Part shown: piece after piece, positions 34,362-43,403 of the stretch | Numbering within the stretch: position 1 is the first letter of the stretch | How the letters are laid out: each line of letters opens with the position of its first letter | From: Methanobrevibacter woesei | GTDB lineage: Archaea > Methanobacteriota > Methanobacteria > Methanobacteriales > Methanobacteriaceae | Direction: 5' to 3' | Length of the DNA: 64,000 nucleotides | NCBI RefSeq assembly: GCF_003111605.1 | Contig: NZ_MZGU01000004.1 | Span: 652,193 to 716,192 of the forward strand | Program-made: the position numbers and the translations under genes | Notes under the pieces: model-generated | What the model was told of the DNA's origin: nothing | Databases searched by the model: none | What the model saw: the letters and a program-made list of their open reading frames with translations, nothing else

Positions 34362-35368
34362 TGATTAAAGATTCAATTTTAAAACTTTCCAAAGGAAATG
34401 ATTTAACTTACAGTGAAGCTTATGATACAATGGATGAAATCATGAGTGGATTTACAACAGAAGTGCAAATGAGTGCTTATTTAACAGCTTTATCAATTAA
34501 AGGAGCATCAATTGATGAGATAACTGCTTCTGCTGAAGCTATGAGGACTCACTGTATAAGACTATTAAATGATGAAGAAGTTTTAGAAATCGTCGGTACT
34601 GGAGGTGATGGTTCCAATTCCTTTAATATCTCAACAACTTCCTCTTTGGTTATTTCAGCTGCAGGTGTTCCAGTAGCTAAACATGGAAATCGTGCAGCTT
34701 CAAGTAAATGTGGTGCTGCTGATGTATTGGAAGCACTTGGTGTTGATATCAATATTAAGCCAGAAAAATCTTTAGAAGTCTTAAAAAAGATTAATCTCTG
34801 TTTTCTGTTTGCTCAGAACTATCATATAGCTATGAAGTATGTAGCTAGTGTAAGAAGACAGCTGTCAATTCCAACAATCTTTAACATTTTAGGTCCTCTA
34901 ACAAACCCTGCAGGTGCTACAATGCAGGTTTTAGGAGTTTATGATGAATCTTATGTTAAACCTTTAGCAAAAGTTCTTCAAAACCTCGGAGTAAAATCTG
35001 CAATGGTTGTCTATGGTCAAGACAAGTTAGATGAAATATCAGTTAGTGCTAATACAACAGTTTGTGAAATTAAAGATGGTAAACTCTTTGATTATGAATT
35101 GGTACCTGAAGATTTTGGAATTAAAAGATGCAAAAAAGAGGATCTTGTAGGTGGAGATTCAAAAGTCAATGCTCAAATTACTTTGGATATTTTAAATGGT
35201 GAAAAAGGCCCATGTAGGGATGCAGTTGTCTTTAATTCTGCTGCAGGGTTATATGTTGCAGGTAAGGTTAGCTCTCTTGAAGAAGGAGTTGAACTTGCCT
35301 GTGAAATAATAGATAGTGGAAAGGCAAAAGAACAGTTAGATAACTTTATTAAATACACAAATCTCTGA
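34361..35368 (+). CDS. trpD: Anthranilate phosphoribosyltransferase
   Basis: 335 residues, standard length. It joins anthranilate to PRPP. The signature loop GTGGDGSNSFNIST near residue 78, KHGNRAASSKCGAADVLEALG and FNILGPLTNPA are complete. GGAGG lies just before its ATG inside the end of trpG. trpC starts 5 nt downstream. Confidence 0.95.
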   Translation: MIKDSILKLSKGNDLTYSEAYDTMDEIMSGFTTEVQMSAYLTALSIKGASIDEITASAEAMRTHCIRLLNDEEVLEIVGTGGDGSNSFNISTTSSLVISAAGVPVAKHGNRAASSKCGAADVLEALGVDINIKPEKSLEVLKKINLCFLFAQNYHIAMKYVASVRRQLSIPTIFNILGPLTNPAGATMQVLGVYDESYVKPLAKVLQNLGVKSAMVVYGQDKLDEISVSANTTVCEIKDGKLFDYELVPEDFGIKRCKKEDLVGGDSKVNAQITLDILNGEKGPCRDAVVFNSAAGLYVAGKVSSLEEGVELACEIIDSGKAKEQLDNFIKYTNL

Positions 35369-35373
35369 TTAAT

Positions 35374-36150
35374 ATGTTAGATGAAATTGTTTTAAAAACT
35401 AAAGAAAGACTTGAAGAAGCTAAGAAAAACAAACCATTTGATGACTTGAAAGAAGAGGTAGCTAATTTAGAAATTAATTTTGACTTTCCCTTTGAAAAAG
35501 CATTAGCTAGTGAAGGTTTATCTATAATAGCTGAAGTTAAAAAGGCTTCTCCTTCAAAAGGTTTAATTGCAGAAGAGTTTGATTATTTGGATATTGCAAA
35601 GGAATATGAAACTGCTGGTGTTTCAGCTATTTCTGTTTTAACAGAACCTTACTTTTTTAAGGGCAGTAATGATTATTTAAAGGAAATTGCTTGTGAAGTG
35701 GATGTTCCTATTTTAAGAAAAGATTTTACAATAGATCCATACATGATTTATGAGGCTAAAATTATTGGGGCTTCTGCAGTGTTACTTATTGTATCTATTT
35801 TATCTGATGATGAATTAAGATATTATCTTGAAATAGCTGATTTATTAGGACTCTCAGCTATTGTTGAAACTCATGATAGGAAAGAAATTAAAAGAGCTTT
35901 AGATGCAGGTGCAAGAATTATTGGTGTTAACAATAGGGACTTAAAAAATTTTACTGTTAATATTAATAATAGCATTGAGCTATGTAGATTAGTGCCATCT
36001 GATATTTTATTTATTTCTGAAAGTGGTATTAAAACAAAAGAAGATACTCTTAAATTAATAGAAAATAATATTGATGCAGTTTTAATTGGTGAAACTTTGA
36101 TGAAAAGTGATGATAAGAAATCTTTAATCAGGGAGTTTAAGCATGGTTAA
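35374..36150 (+). CDS. trpC: Indole-3-glycerol phosphate synthase
   Basis: 258 residues of the TrpC barrel. Seen are the catalytic [10 protein letters not shown] (Glu and Lys), [42 protein letters not shown] and FISESGI. It is monofunctional, not fused to TrpF. The last 8 nt overlap the trpF start. Confidence 0.95.
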   Translation: MLDEIVLKTKERLEEAKKNKPFDDLKEEVANLEINFDFPFEKALASEGLSIIAEVKKASPSKGLIAEEFDYLDIAKEYETAGVSAISVLTEPYFFKGSNDYLKEIACEVDVPILRKDFTIDPYMIYEAKIIGASAVLLIVSILSDDELRYYLEIADLLGLSAIVETHDRKEIKRALDAGARIIGVNNRDLKNFTVNINNSIELCRLVPSDILFISESGIKTKEDTLKLIENNIDAVLIGETLMKSDDKKSLIREFKHG

Positions 36151-37924
36151 AATCAAAATCTGTGGACTTAAAAGATTAGAAGATATAGAAATTGTAAACA
36201 AATATAAACCGGATTTTATTGGATTTGTGTTTGCAGAAAGTCCTCGCCAAGTTAATCATGACTTAGCAGAGCAATTGAAAGACAATTTAAACTCTGATAT
36301 TAAAGCTGTTGGTGTATTTGTAGATAATCCTCAAGAAGAAATCATTGAATTATTTAATAGGGGCATTATTGATATAGCTCAGCTTCATGGCAGTGAAGAT
36401 GAAGAATATATCCAATCATTAAAAGATAAAACCAACAATAAACTAAAAATAATAAATGCAATAGAAATTAAAGATGAAACTGATATTTCTCAATATGATA
36501 AATCTCAGGATGATTATTTGTTATTTGACAGTGGTAAAGGTAGTGGAAAGACCTTTAACTGGGATTTAATTAAAAATAATATTAAAAAACCTTTCTTTTT
36601 AGCTGGTGGAATTAACAGTAAAAATATTTCCCAAGCTATTGATAAATTTAAACCATTTGCCATAGATTTAAGCAGTTCTGTTGAAGTTAATGGATTTAAG
36701 AATGAAAGCAAAATAAAGGAAATAATGGAGGTAAAAAATTTGAGTAGAGGAAGATTTGGACAGTATGGTGGTCAATATATCTCTGAAACCTTAATGAATG
36801 AACTTATTTGCCTGGAAGAGCAGTACAATCATTATAAAAATGATCCAGAATTTGTAGAAGAGCTAAACACATTGCTAAAGGAATATGCAGGAAGACCATC
36901 CATACTTTATTATGCTAAAAGAATGAGTGAAGACCTTGGCGGTGCGAAAATCTACTTAAAAAGAGAAGATTTGAACCATACAGGAGCACATAAAATCAAT
37001 AATGTTTTAGGTCAGGTGTTACTAGCTAAAAAAATGGGAAAAACAAGAGTAATAGCAGAAACTGGTGCTGGACAGCATGGAGTAGCTACTGCAACAGCTG
37101 CAGCTCTTCTAGACATGGAATGTGAAATATTCATGGGTGAAACTGACACTGAACGTCAGGCATTAAATGTTTATAGAATGGAACTTTTAGGTGCAAAAGT
37201 TCATAAAGTAACATCAGGAACAAAAACACTAAAAGATGCTGTAAATGAGGTTTTCAGAGAATGGATTTCAAGAGTTCATGATACTCATTATGTTATCGGT
37301 TCTACAATGGGTCCACATCCATTTCCAATGATTGTTAGGGATTTCCAATCAGTAATAAGTAAGGAAGCTCGCCAGCAAATACTTGAAAAAGAAAGTAAAT
37401 TACCAAATGCCGTTATAGCATGTGTTGGTGGTGGAAGTAATGCAATGGGTGCCTTCTACCATTTTATTGAAGATGAAGATGTAAAGCTTATTGGATGTGA
37501 AGCTGGTGGAAAAGGAATAGATACACCTTACAATGCAGCTGCAATTAATAATGGAAAAGTTGGAATATTCCATGGAATGAAATCAATTTTCTCACAAGGA
37601 GAATATGGACAGATTGCTCCAGTTTATTCAATATCTGCAGGACTTGACTATCCTGGAATTGGGCCTGAACATGCACATCTAAATGAAATAGGAAGAGCAG
37701 AATATGTTCCAGTTAATGATGATGAAGCTGTAGATGCCTTTGAATATTTATCAAGAATGGAAGGAATTATTCCAGCTATTGAAAGTGCACATGCTGTTGC
37801 TTATTCAATGAAAATAGCTCCGGAAATGAATAAAGAGGACATTATCATTGTCTGTTTATCTGGAAGGGGAGATAAAGATGTAGCTTCAATTGCTAGATAT
37901 AAAGGGGTTGATTTACATGAGTAA
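36143..37924 (+). CDS. trpF-trpB: In-frame trpF-trpB: phosphoribosylanthranilate isomerase + tryptophan synthase beta
   Basis: One uninterrupted frame of 593 codons. Residues 1-199 are TrpF: catalytic Cys in KICGLKR (C7), Asp in [13 protein letters not shown], and SSSVE. From residue 200 the chain is TrpB, opening [13 protein letters not shown], with the PLP lysine in GAHKINN (about 283) and the phosphate loop [10 protein letters not shown]. No stop codon or linker separates them. However, GGAGGT (36727-36732) sits 7 nt before a TTG (36740) exactly where TrpB normally starts. Products could be a fused TrpFB, a separate TrpB from internal initiation, or both. trpA overlaps its end by 8 nt. Confidence 0.88.
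   Translation: MVKIKICGLKRLEDIEIVNKYKPDFIGFVFAESPRQVNHDLAEQLKDNLNSDIKAVGVFVDNPQEEIIELFNRGIIDIAQLHGSEDEEYIQSLKDKTNNKLKIINAIEIKDETDISQYDKSQDDYLLFDSGKGSGKTFNWDLIKNNIKKPFFLAGGINSKNISQAIDKFKPFAIDLSSSVEVNGFKNESKIKEIMEVKNLSRGRFGQYGGQYISETLMNELICLEEQYNHYKNDPEFVEELNTLLKEYAGRPSILYYAKRMSEDLGGAKIYLKREDLNHTGAHKINNVLGQVLLAKKMGKTRVIAETGAGQHGVATATAAALLDMECEIFMGETDTERQALNVYRMELLGAKVHKVTSGTKTLKDAVNEVFREWISRVHDTHYVIGSTMGPHPFPMIVRDFQSVISKEARQQILEKESKLPNAVIACVGGGSNAMGAFYHFIEDEDVKLIGCEAGGKGIDTPYNAAAINNGKVGIFHGMKSIFSQGEYGQIAPVYSISAGLDYPGIGPEHAHLNEIGRAEYVPVNDDEAVDAFEYLSRMEGIIPAIESAHAVAYSMKIAPEMNKEDIIIVCLSGRGDKDVASIARYKGVDLHE
36727..36742 (+). promoter_or_regulatory. Internal ribosome binding site and TTG start for trpB
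   Basis: GGAGGT at 36727-36732, a 7-nt spacer and TTG at 36740-36742, within the trpF-trpB frame. The position coincides with the normal TrpB N-terminus (then [10 protein letters not shown]). It would let TrpB (394 residues) be made independently. Confidence 0.65.
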
Positions 37925-38690
37925 AATAGGAAATGCATTTAATGATAATAAAGCATTTATTGGGTTTTTAACAGCAGGTGATCCAAACAAGGAAAAAACC
38001 ATAGAATATATCCTAGCTATGGAAAATGCTGGATGTGACTTAATTGAGATTGGAATTCCATTTTCAGATCCAATGGCTGAAGGAATTGTAATTCAGGATG
38101 CAAATATAAGAGCTTTAGAAAATAAAACAACAACTGATGATGTATTTGATATTATTGGAGAAGTTCGTAAACAATCTGACATTCCAATAGTATTTTTAAC
38201 TTATATTAATCCTGTTTTATTCTATGGATATGATAAGTTCTTTAAAAAATGTGGGGAATTGGGTGTTGATGGTTTTATTTCACCGGACTTACCATATGAA
38301 GAAAAAGGGGAAATAGCTAGTTATGCTCGTGAAAATGGTGTTGATATAATTTCATTAATAGCTCCAACATCAAAAGAAAGGATTCAGATGATTGCAAGTG
38401 AAGCCGAAGGATTTGTCTATGTTGTTTCTTCTCTTGGAGTAACTGGAATGAGAAGTGAAATAAAAACTGACTTAAATGCAATTATTGAGGATATTAGAGA
38501 TGTTACTGATATACCTGTTGCTGTTGGTTTTGGTATCAATACTCCTGAACAGGCAGAAAACATATCCAAAATAGCTGATGGAGTTATTGTAGGTAGTGCA
38601 ATTGTAAAAATAATTGAAGAACATGGTGAAAATGCAGCAGATGCATTGAAAGAGTATGTATCTTCAATGTCTAAAGCATGCAATAAATAA
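37917..38690 (+). CDS. trpA: Tryptophan synthase alpha chain
   Basis: 257 residues from ATG 37917, which overlaps the trpB end (ATGAGTAA) and has GGGG upstream; an in-frame start at 37890 inside trpB is rejected. TrpA cleaves indole-glycerol phosphate to indole. The segment [13 protein letters not shown] has the catalytic Glu, while the position of the usual Asp (in ADG) is Glu, a conservative change seen in some lineages. [12 protein letters not shown] and GVIVGSAIV complete the phosphate site. Last gene of the operon; a T9 tract follows at about 38709. Confidence 0.94.
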   Translation: MSKIGNAFNDNKAFIGFLTAGDPNKEKTIEYILAMENAGCDLIEIGIPFSDPMAEGIVIQDANIRALENKTTTDDVFDIIGEVRKQSDIPIVFLTYINPVLFYGYDKFFKKCGELGVDGFISPDLPYEEKGEIASYARENGVDIISLIAPTSKERIQMIASEAEGFVYVVSSLGVTGMRSEIKTDLNAIIEDIRDVTDIPVAVGFGINTPEQAENISKIADGVIVGSAIVKIIEEHGENAADALKEYVSSMSKACNK

Positions 38691-38788
38691 ATATTGCACC
38701 TTCCTATTTTTTTTTAAATAATCGATATGAAATATTTTAATAGTTTTAAAAATAAAACATTCTATTAACTAATAAAAGAGAGGATAGA

Positions 38789-39133
38789 ATGAATGAGGAT
38801 GATTTTGGAAAAGATATAGAAGCTTCAGCTAACTATGTCTATGAAACATACAACAATCCACTTGTTACACCTGAACTAGCAATTGAACTTGTTCCTGTTA
38901 TTAAAAATCAGCTTAATTTCTGTCAGAATCTTCAATCAATAATTGATTTTTCAAGTTTCTTAACAAAACAACAAGTGGAAAGAGTTTTTATGGAAGATTT
39001 ATCTTATTTTTCAGCTAAAGAACAGTTAACTTTAGAGGAAAAGATAGATAAAATCATTGAAAGCGATGAAGATCAACAATTATTTAAAATAAACAGTGAC
39101 ACATATTTATTTTTCAATCCAACAAAAGAATAA
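38789..39133 (+). CDS. Hypothetical protein
   Basis: 114 residues, predicted largely helical and soluble, with no family recognised. It has no cysteine pair arrangement or known motif. GAGAGGAT gives a good ribosome binding site before ATG 38789. It is followed 17 nt later by the membrane-anchored gene at 39151, with which it may be co-transcribed. Confidence 0.6.
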   Translation: MNEDDFGKDIEASANYVYETYNNPLVTPELAIELVPVIKNQLNFCQNLQSIIDFSSFLTKQQVERVFMEDLSYFSAKEQLTLEEKIDKIIESDEDQQLFKINSDTYLFFNPTKE

Positions 39134-39150
39134 TTCTTTATGGTGGAAAT

Positions 39151-39831
39151 ATGAAATTTAAAAAAATAATTCTTATAATAATTATTATAATAGCTATTAT
39201 AGGGGTTTTGGCTGTTTACACTCCTGGTGAACATGTTGAAATAGGTTCAAATGAATTGGGCTCTGTAGAAAAGAATATCTATAACTATTATGGCTCAAAT
39301 ATTACCATAGCTATTATAACTGGAATGCATCCAAGAGAAACCTTAGCTATTGAGCCCGAAATTGCTTCAGCTAAGTTATTTGCCTTATCTCATGGTGTAA
39401 ATATGATTAACTATGATGTGGATGTTACAAAAGATCCAACAGATTATACCAACAGCCGTAACAATGGTGAGAGCCTTGTTCATGACTATGTTGTTCCAGA
39501 TATAATTGAAAATACCACTGCAGATGCTGTTATCATTAGCCACTCTCATATTGAAGGTTATGGTGAAGGTTTCTATGTAGCTACCCCAGCTATGGATGAT
39601 GCATCTGTCTATTTGGGTGAAAGTATAAGGGATTCTGGAATTGACTTTAATTATTTCCCTTCTAACAGTAATGGAAATTATCAAAGCTCTTCAGCAGCTT
39701 TAGTTTCTGCTCCATTAGCTAATGCTGGTTTTCCTACATTAGTCTATGAAATTCCTGAAAATATTACTTCATGGGATTCAACTTCAAGAACTTATGACTT
39801 ATTGCAGGTTGTTTATGATTTAGTTTCATAA
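39151..39831 (+). CDS. Membrane-anchored protein with M14 carboxypeptidase-like motifs
   Basis: 226 residues. Residues 3-24 are a hydrophobic signal or anchor, so the rest is likely extracellular. The segment ITGMHPRETLA contains an HxxE pair, and ISHSHIEGYGEG gives a later His, resembling the zinc ligands of M14 carboxypeptidase/succinylglutamate-desuccinylase folds. A Glu-containing strand near the C-terminus (LVYEIPENI) could be catalytic. The protein is shorter than typical M14 peptidases, so the assignment is tentative. GGTGG is the ribosome binding site. Confidence 0.6.
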   Translation: MKFKKIILIIIIIIAIIGVLAVYTPGEHVEIGSNELGSVEKNIYNYYGSNITIAIITGMHPRETLAIEPEIASAKLFALSHGVNMINYDVDVTKDPTDYTNSRNNGESLVHDYVVPDIIENTTADAVIISHSHIEGYGEGFYVATPAMDDASVYLGESIRDSGIDFNYFPSNSNGNYQSSSAALVSAPLANAGFPTLVYEIPENITSWDSTSRTYDLLQVVYDLVS

Positions 39832-39915
39832 ACATTATTTTTTTTTATAATTCCAAAATTATATATATTATTAATAAATTAAATAAATATATATACTAAT
39901 GAGAAGGTCATATTA

Positions 39916-40938
39916 ATGGAATATCAAAAATTAGGAAATTCAGATTTAAATGTATCAAGAATATGTTTAGGATGCATGGGCTTTGGAGATAGTGAAAATG
40001 GAATGCATACCTGGACAATTAATGAAGAAAAAACACGTGAAATTATTAAATTAGCATTAGATAATGGAATTAACTTTTTTGATACAGCTATTGGATATCA
40101 AAATGGAACAAGTGAGCAATATTTAGGAAGAGCACTTGAAGACTTTGCAAAAAGGGAAGATGTCTATATAGCTACAAAATTCCTACCAAGAAGCAGTGAA
40201 GAAGTTAAAAACAACATATCTATGAGAGAACATATAATTGACTCATTAAATCAAAGTTTAAGTAATTTAGGAGTTGATTATGTAGACTTGTATATCTATC
40301 ATATGTGGGATTATAATTCTGATATTGAAGAGGTAATGGAAACCTTAAATGAACTGATAAATGAAGGAAAAATAAGGTATATTGGAATATCTAACTGTTT
40401 TGCATATCAGCTTGCAAAAGCAAATGATTTAGCTGAGAAAAATGGCTGGGCTAAATTTATTTCAGTGCAAGGCCATCATAACTTAATATTTAGAGAAGAA
40501 GAAAGAGAAATGCTTCCTCTTGCAAAAGATGATAATATTGGATTAACCCCTTACAGTTCACTTGCATCTGGTCGCCTATCAAGAAGAGATAATACTTCTA
40601 AAAGAGCTAATGAAGACACAGTTGCCAAATCTAAATATGGAAAAACAGAAGCAGAAGATGAATTAATCATTGAAAGAGTAGAAGAACTTGCCTTAAAACA
40701 TAATGTTTCAATAAGTGAAGTTGCTCTTGCCTGGTTACTTACAAAGGTAACCTCTCCTATTGTTGGTGCAACTAAACCTCATCATGTTGAAACAGCTGTA
40801 AATTCTGTTGATTTGAAGTTAACAGCTGAAGAAATAGCTTATCTTGAAGAACCTTATGTTCCTCATGAACTAGTTGGAGTAATGGCAAATATTAAAGGTA
40901 TGATGAATACAATTGAAGATGCAATGTCAGATAATTAA
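39916..40938 (+). CDS. Aldo/keto reductase (no Fe-S domain)
   Basis: 340 residues of the large, AKR-type beta-subunit-like/YghZ-related class. All four tetrad residues appear: FFDTAIGYQ (Asp, Tyr), IATKFLP (Lys) and YIYHMWD (His). The C-terminal SPIVGATKPHHVE contributes the NADP(H) site. Unlike the other AKRs here it lacks ferredoxin clusters. It lies 52 nt before the OYE-family gene on the same strand, possibly co-transcribed. Confidence 0.9.
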   Translation: MEYQKLGNSDLNVSRICLGCMGFGDSENGMHTWTINEEKTREIIKLALDNGINFFDTAIGYQNGTSEQYLGRALEDFAKREDVYIATKFLPRSSEEVKNNISMREHIIDSLNQSLSNLGVDYVDLYIYHMWDYNSDIEEVMETLNELINEGKIRYIGISNCFAYQLAKANDLAEKNGWAKFISVQGHHNLIFREEEREMLPLAKDDNIGLTPYSSLASGRLSRRDNTSKRANEDTVAKSKYGKTEAEDELIIERVEELALKHNVSISEVALAWLLTKVTSPIVGATKPHHVETAVNSVDLKLTAEEIAYLEEPYVPHELVGVMANIKGMMNTIEDAMSDN

Positions 40939-40990
40939 CAGCAAAATTTATTATAAAGTAATTGTTTAAATAGCTAGTGGGAGTGTTATT

Positions 40991-41992
40991 TTGAAAGATA
41001 TATTTGATGAATGTTATTTAGGCGATTTAAAACTTAATAGCCATATTATCAGAACTGGAACTTGGGAAACAGAAACTGAAGATGGTGGTTTCCTAACTCC
41101 TAAAGTATTTGACAGGTATGAAAAAATTGCTAAAAGTGGAACTGGTGCAATAATATCTGAAATATTTGCCCTAGATCACAGGGACAGATTCTACCCATAT
41201 TCCACTAATACGAACTATAAAGGATTTTTTAAAGATTATAAAGAGATTACAGATTTAGTTCATAAATATAATGTTCCTATTTTAGGCCAGTTAGCTTTTT
41301 TCTATTATAATGATGGACTTAACCAAAAAGTAGAGCCTAATGATATATCTTTAGAAGGAATTAGACGCTTGCAAGCAGAAGTTATAATGGCTGCTAAAAA
41401 ATTTTCATTTGCAGGTTTTGATGGAATGCAGATAAATATGGGAAATAACTTCTATCTTGCACGTTTTATTAATCCTTACTTTAATCAAAGAGAAGACAGC
41501 TATGGTGGAAGCACTGAAAACAGAGTAAGAATTGTCTCTGAAATTATCAAATTAATCAAAGATAACTTTGATATGCATATTAGCTGCAGAGTAAATCCTA
41601 ATGATGTAAGGAAAGGTGGAATAACACAGGAAGAAAATATTGAAATTTGCAAGCTTCTTGAAAAGGCAGGAGCTGACAGCATTCAGTTAACTGGAAGAAC
41701 AATTTCCTATGCCTATGAGGAAATGAGATTAAACCCTTTTGTTGATTATGCCAATAAATTAACCAATGAACTTAATATCCCTGTAATTTTAGGTGGAAAT
41801 CTAAGGGAAATGAGCAAATTAAATGAAATATTAAACACTACCAATGTTGAGTTCATGTCACTTTCCAAACCATTTGTAGCACAACCTGATTTCCTTGCTG
41901 AATGGAAGGAAAATGGTGAAGGCGTTTCAATCTGTCAAAGTTGTAATAACTGCTATTCTAAAAAAGAAAGCTATTGTTTCAAGTTTGACTAA
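40991..41992 (+). CDS. NADH:flavin oxidoreductase, Old Yellow Enzyme family
   Basis: 333 residues from TTG 40991, which has GGGAGTG 6 nt upstream. It is the FMN-binding OYE barrel: TWETE near the N-terminus, FDGMQINMGNNFYLARFINPYFNQREDSYGG (parts FDGMQINMGNN and NQREDSYGGS), and ISCRVNP. The C-terminus ends with SCNNC and a final Cys, the remnant of the 4Fe-4S site found in the 2,4-dienoyl-CoA-reductase class, but the NADH domain is absent. It likely reduces an activated alkene or related substrate. Confidence 0.88.
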   Translation: MKDIFDECYLGDLKLNSHIIRTGTWETETEDGGFLTPKVFDRYEKIAKSGTGAIISEIFALDHRDRFYPYSTNTNYKGFFKDYKEITDLVHKYNVPILGQLAFFYYNDGLNQKVEPNDISLEGIRRLQAEVIMAAKKFSFAGFDGMQINMGNNFYLARFINPYFNQREDSYGGSTENRVRIVSEIIKLIKDNFDMHISCRVNPNDVRKGGITQEENIEICKLLEKAGADSIQLTGRTISYAYEEMRLNPFVDYANKLTNELNIPVILGGNLREMSKLNEILNTTNVEFMSLSKPFVAQPDFLAEWKENGEGVSICQSCNNCYSKKESYCFKFD

Positions 41993-42081
41993 TCTTCTTT
42001 TTCTTTTTTTTAATAATTTGTATTCAAATTTAAGTATAAATTATATATACTTTAAACACATATCAATATTAAAAAGGTGAT

Positions 42082-42435
42082 ATGATGGATGAGGAAATGT
42101 TTTTTACAATTGTTGGTTTTAAAAACTATCATGGATTAAAGCCTTTTAAAGTTGGAGGATTACTTAAACTAATTAAAGATAAAGTAAATGCCTATGATGA
42201 TGAAGCAATAGCTGTTGAAATGCGTTATGCTGGGAAAGTAGGTTATGTAGGTAATAGTACCAATACAGTGTTTAGAGGAACAATGAGTGCTGGTAGATTA
42301 TATGATAAAATCGCTGATGAGGGTTATGCTCAAATAAAGTTTATCGGACAAAACAGTGCTATTGGTAAAATATTATCTAAAGAGGAAGTTGATATTCTAA
42401 AAGAAGATCCTGACTGTGATTTTTATTATATTTAA
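42082..42435 (+). CDS. HIRAN-domain protein
   Basis: 117 residues, essentially one HIRAN domain: TIVGFKNYHG, KPFKVGGLLKLIKDKVNAYDDEAIAV and KVGYVGNSTNTV follow the family pattern. HIRAN domains bind DNA 3' ends or damaged DNA in helicases such as HLTF, and occur alone in prokaryotes with unclear roles. AAGGTGAT precedes the start; ATG 42082 and ATG 42085 are both possible. It is followed 12 nt later by the ARPP-1-like gene and probably shares its transcript. Confidence 0.8.
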   Translation: MMDEEMFFTIVGFKNYHGLKPFKVGGLLKLIKDKVNAYDDEAIAVEMRYAGKVGYVGNSTNTVFRGTMSAGRLYDKIADEGYAQIKFIGQNSAIGKILSKEEVDILKEDPDCDFYYI

Positions 42436-42447
42436 GGGGTTTTTATT

Positions 42448-43398
42448 ATGAATGTGGCTGTTAAGATTTCTAAAAAACAGAATTATAAGAATCTTTCAGT
42501 ATTTCCTATTATAAATAATAATCAGATGAAACTAGATTTTATTGATTTGAAAACAGGACTTGAAATGGGTATTATTTCTGTAGAAGAATGTAAAACTAGT
42601 GATGTTTCACATGTTGAGTTACATAATAACTCGATTGCTCCACTACTTTTAATCGATGGTGAAGAAATAATTGGGTCTAAGCAGAATAGGATTATTAATG
42701 AAACATTGATTATACCTCCTAAGACTAGGGAAACAATATCAGTATTGTGTAGTGAAAAAGGCCGTTGGGAGTATAAATCTGATTTCAAATATTCAAACTA
42801 TTTTGCTAATTCATCAACCAGGACCAGAAAATTAGAATCTCAGATTAATAATGAAGATATACAAAGTGGAGTATGGAATTCAATTGACAGATTAGATAAA
42901 AGCAGTTCAACATATTCCCTAACTAATGCATTAAGAGATACCTATATTAATAATCAGGAAGTCTGTAAAGACTATTTAAAACATTTTAAAATAACTGATA
43001 ACCAGGTGGGTGTTTTAGTTGTTGTTAATGGAATGATAAAAGGAATTGAAATTTTTTGCAATACTATCATTTATAAAAAATATCATGACAGTATTTTAAA
43101 AAGTTATATCATTGATGATTTCTCTAATAGTTCAAATAACAATATTACTGAATTAACAGCATCCACTACTTTAGAAAATATTTTAAATGCAAATTTAACT
43201 AAAAAGAAATCTATTGGATTAGGAAATCATTATATTATGTCTGATAACTCTTATAATGGTTCAATTGTATTTTTGGACGATAATCTAATTCATGCTATTT
43301 ACTTTGGAATGATACCTAAGTATACTTGTGAAGATAAGATTAACAATCATGAGGATGATTATATTTTTGATGAATCAGATATCAGTATCATTGAATAA
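42448..43398 (+). CDS. ARPP-1-like domain protein
   Basis: 316 residues resembling the ARPP-1 family (found near ADP-ribosylglycohydrolase and phosphatase genes). The conserved core is LLLIDGEEIIGSKQNRIINE with IIPPKTRETISVLCSEKGRW near residues 70-110. The mechanism is unknown. GGGG 7 nt before the ATG is the ribosome binding site. Its pairing with a HIRAN protein suggests a role linked to nucleic-acid damage or stress, which is inference. Converges on the ClC gene with a 5-nt gap. Confidence 0.72.
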   Translation: MNVAVKISKKQNYKNLSVFPIINNNQMKLDFIDLKTGLEMGIISVEECKTSDVSHVELHNNSIAPLLLIDGEEIIGSKQNRIINETLIIPPKTRETISVLCSEKGRWEYKSDFKYSNYFANSSTRTRKLESQINNEDIQSGVWNSIDRLDKSSSTYSLTNALRDTYINNQEVCKDYLKHFKITDNQVGVLVVVNGMIKGIEIFCNTIIYKKYHDSILKSYIIDDFSNSSNNNITELTASTTLENILNANLTKKKSIGLGNHYIMSDNSYNGSIVFLDDNLIHAIYFGMIPKYTCEDKINNHEDDYIFDESDISIIE

Positions 43399-43403
43399 TT
43401 TTT

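Noticed and set aside
37890..37916. trpA start at 37890
   Set aside because: It lies deep inside trpB; ATG 37917 overlaps the trpB stop and matches the normal TrpA N-terminus.
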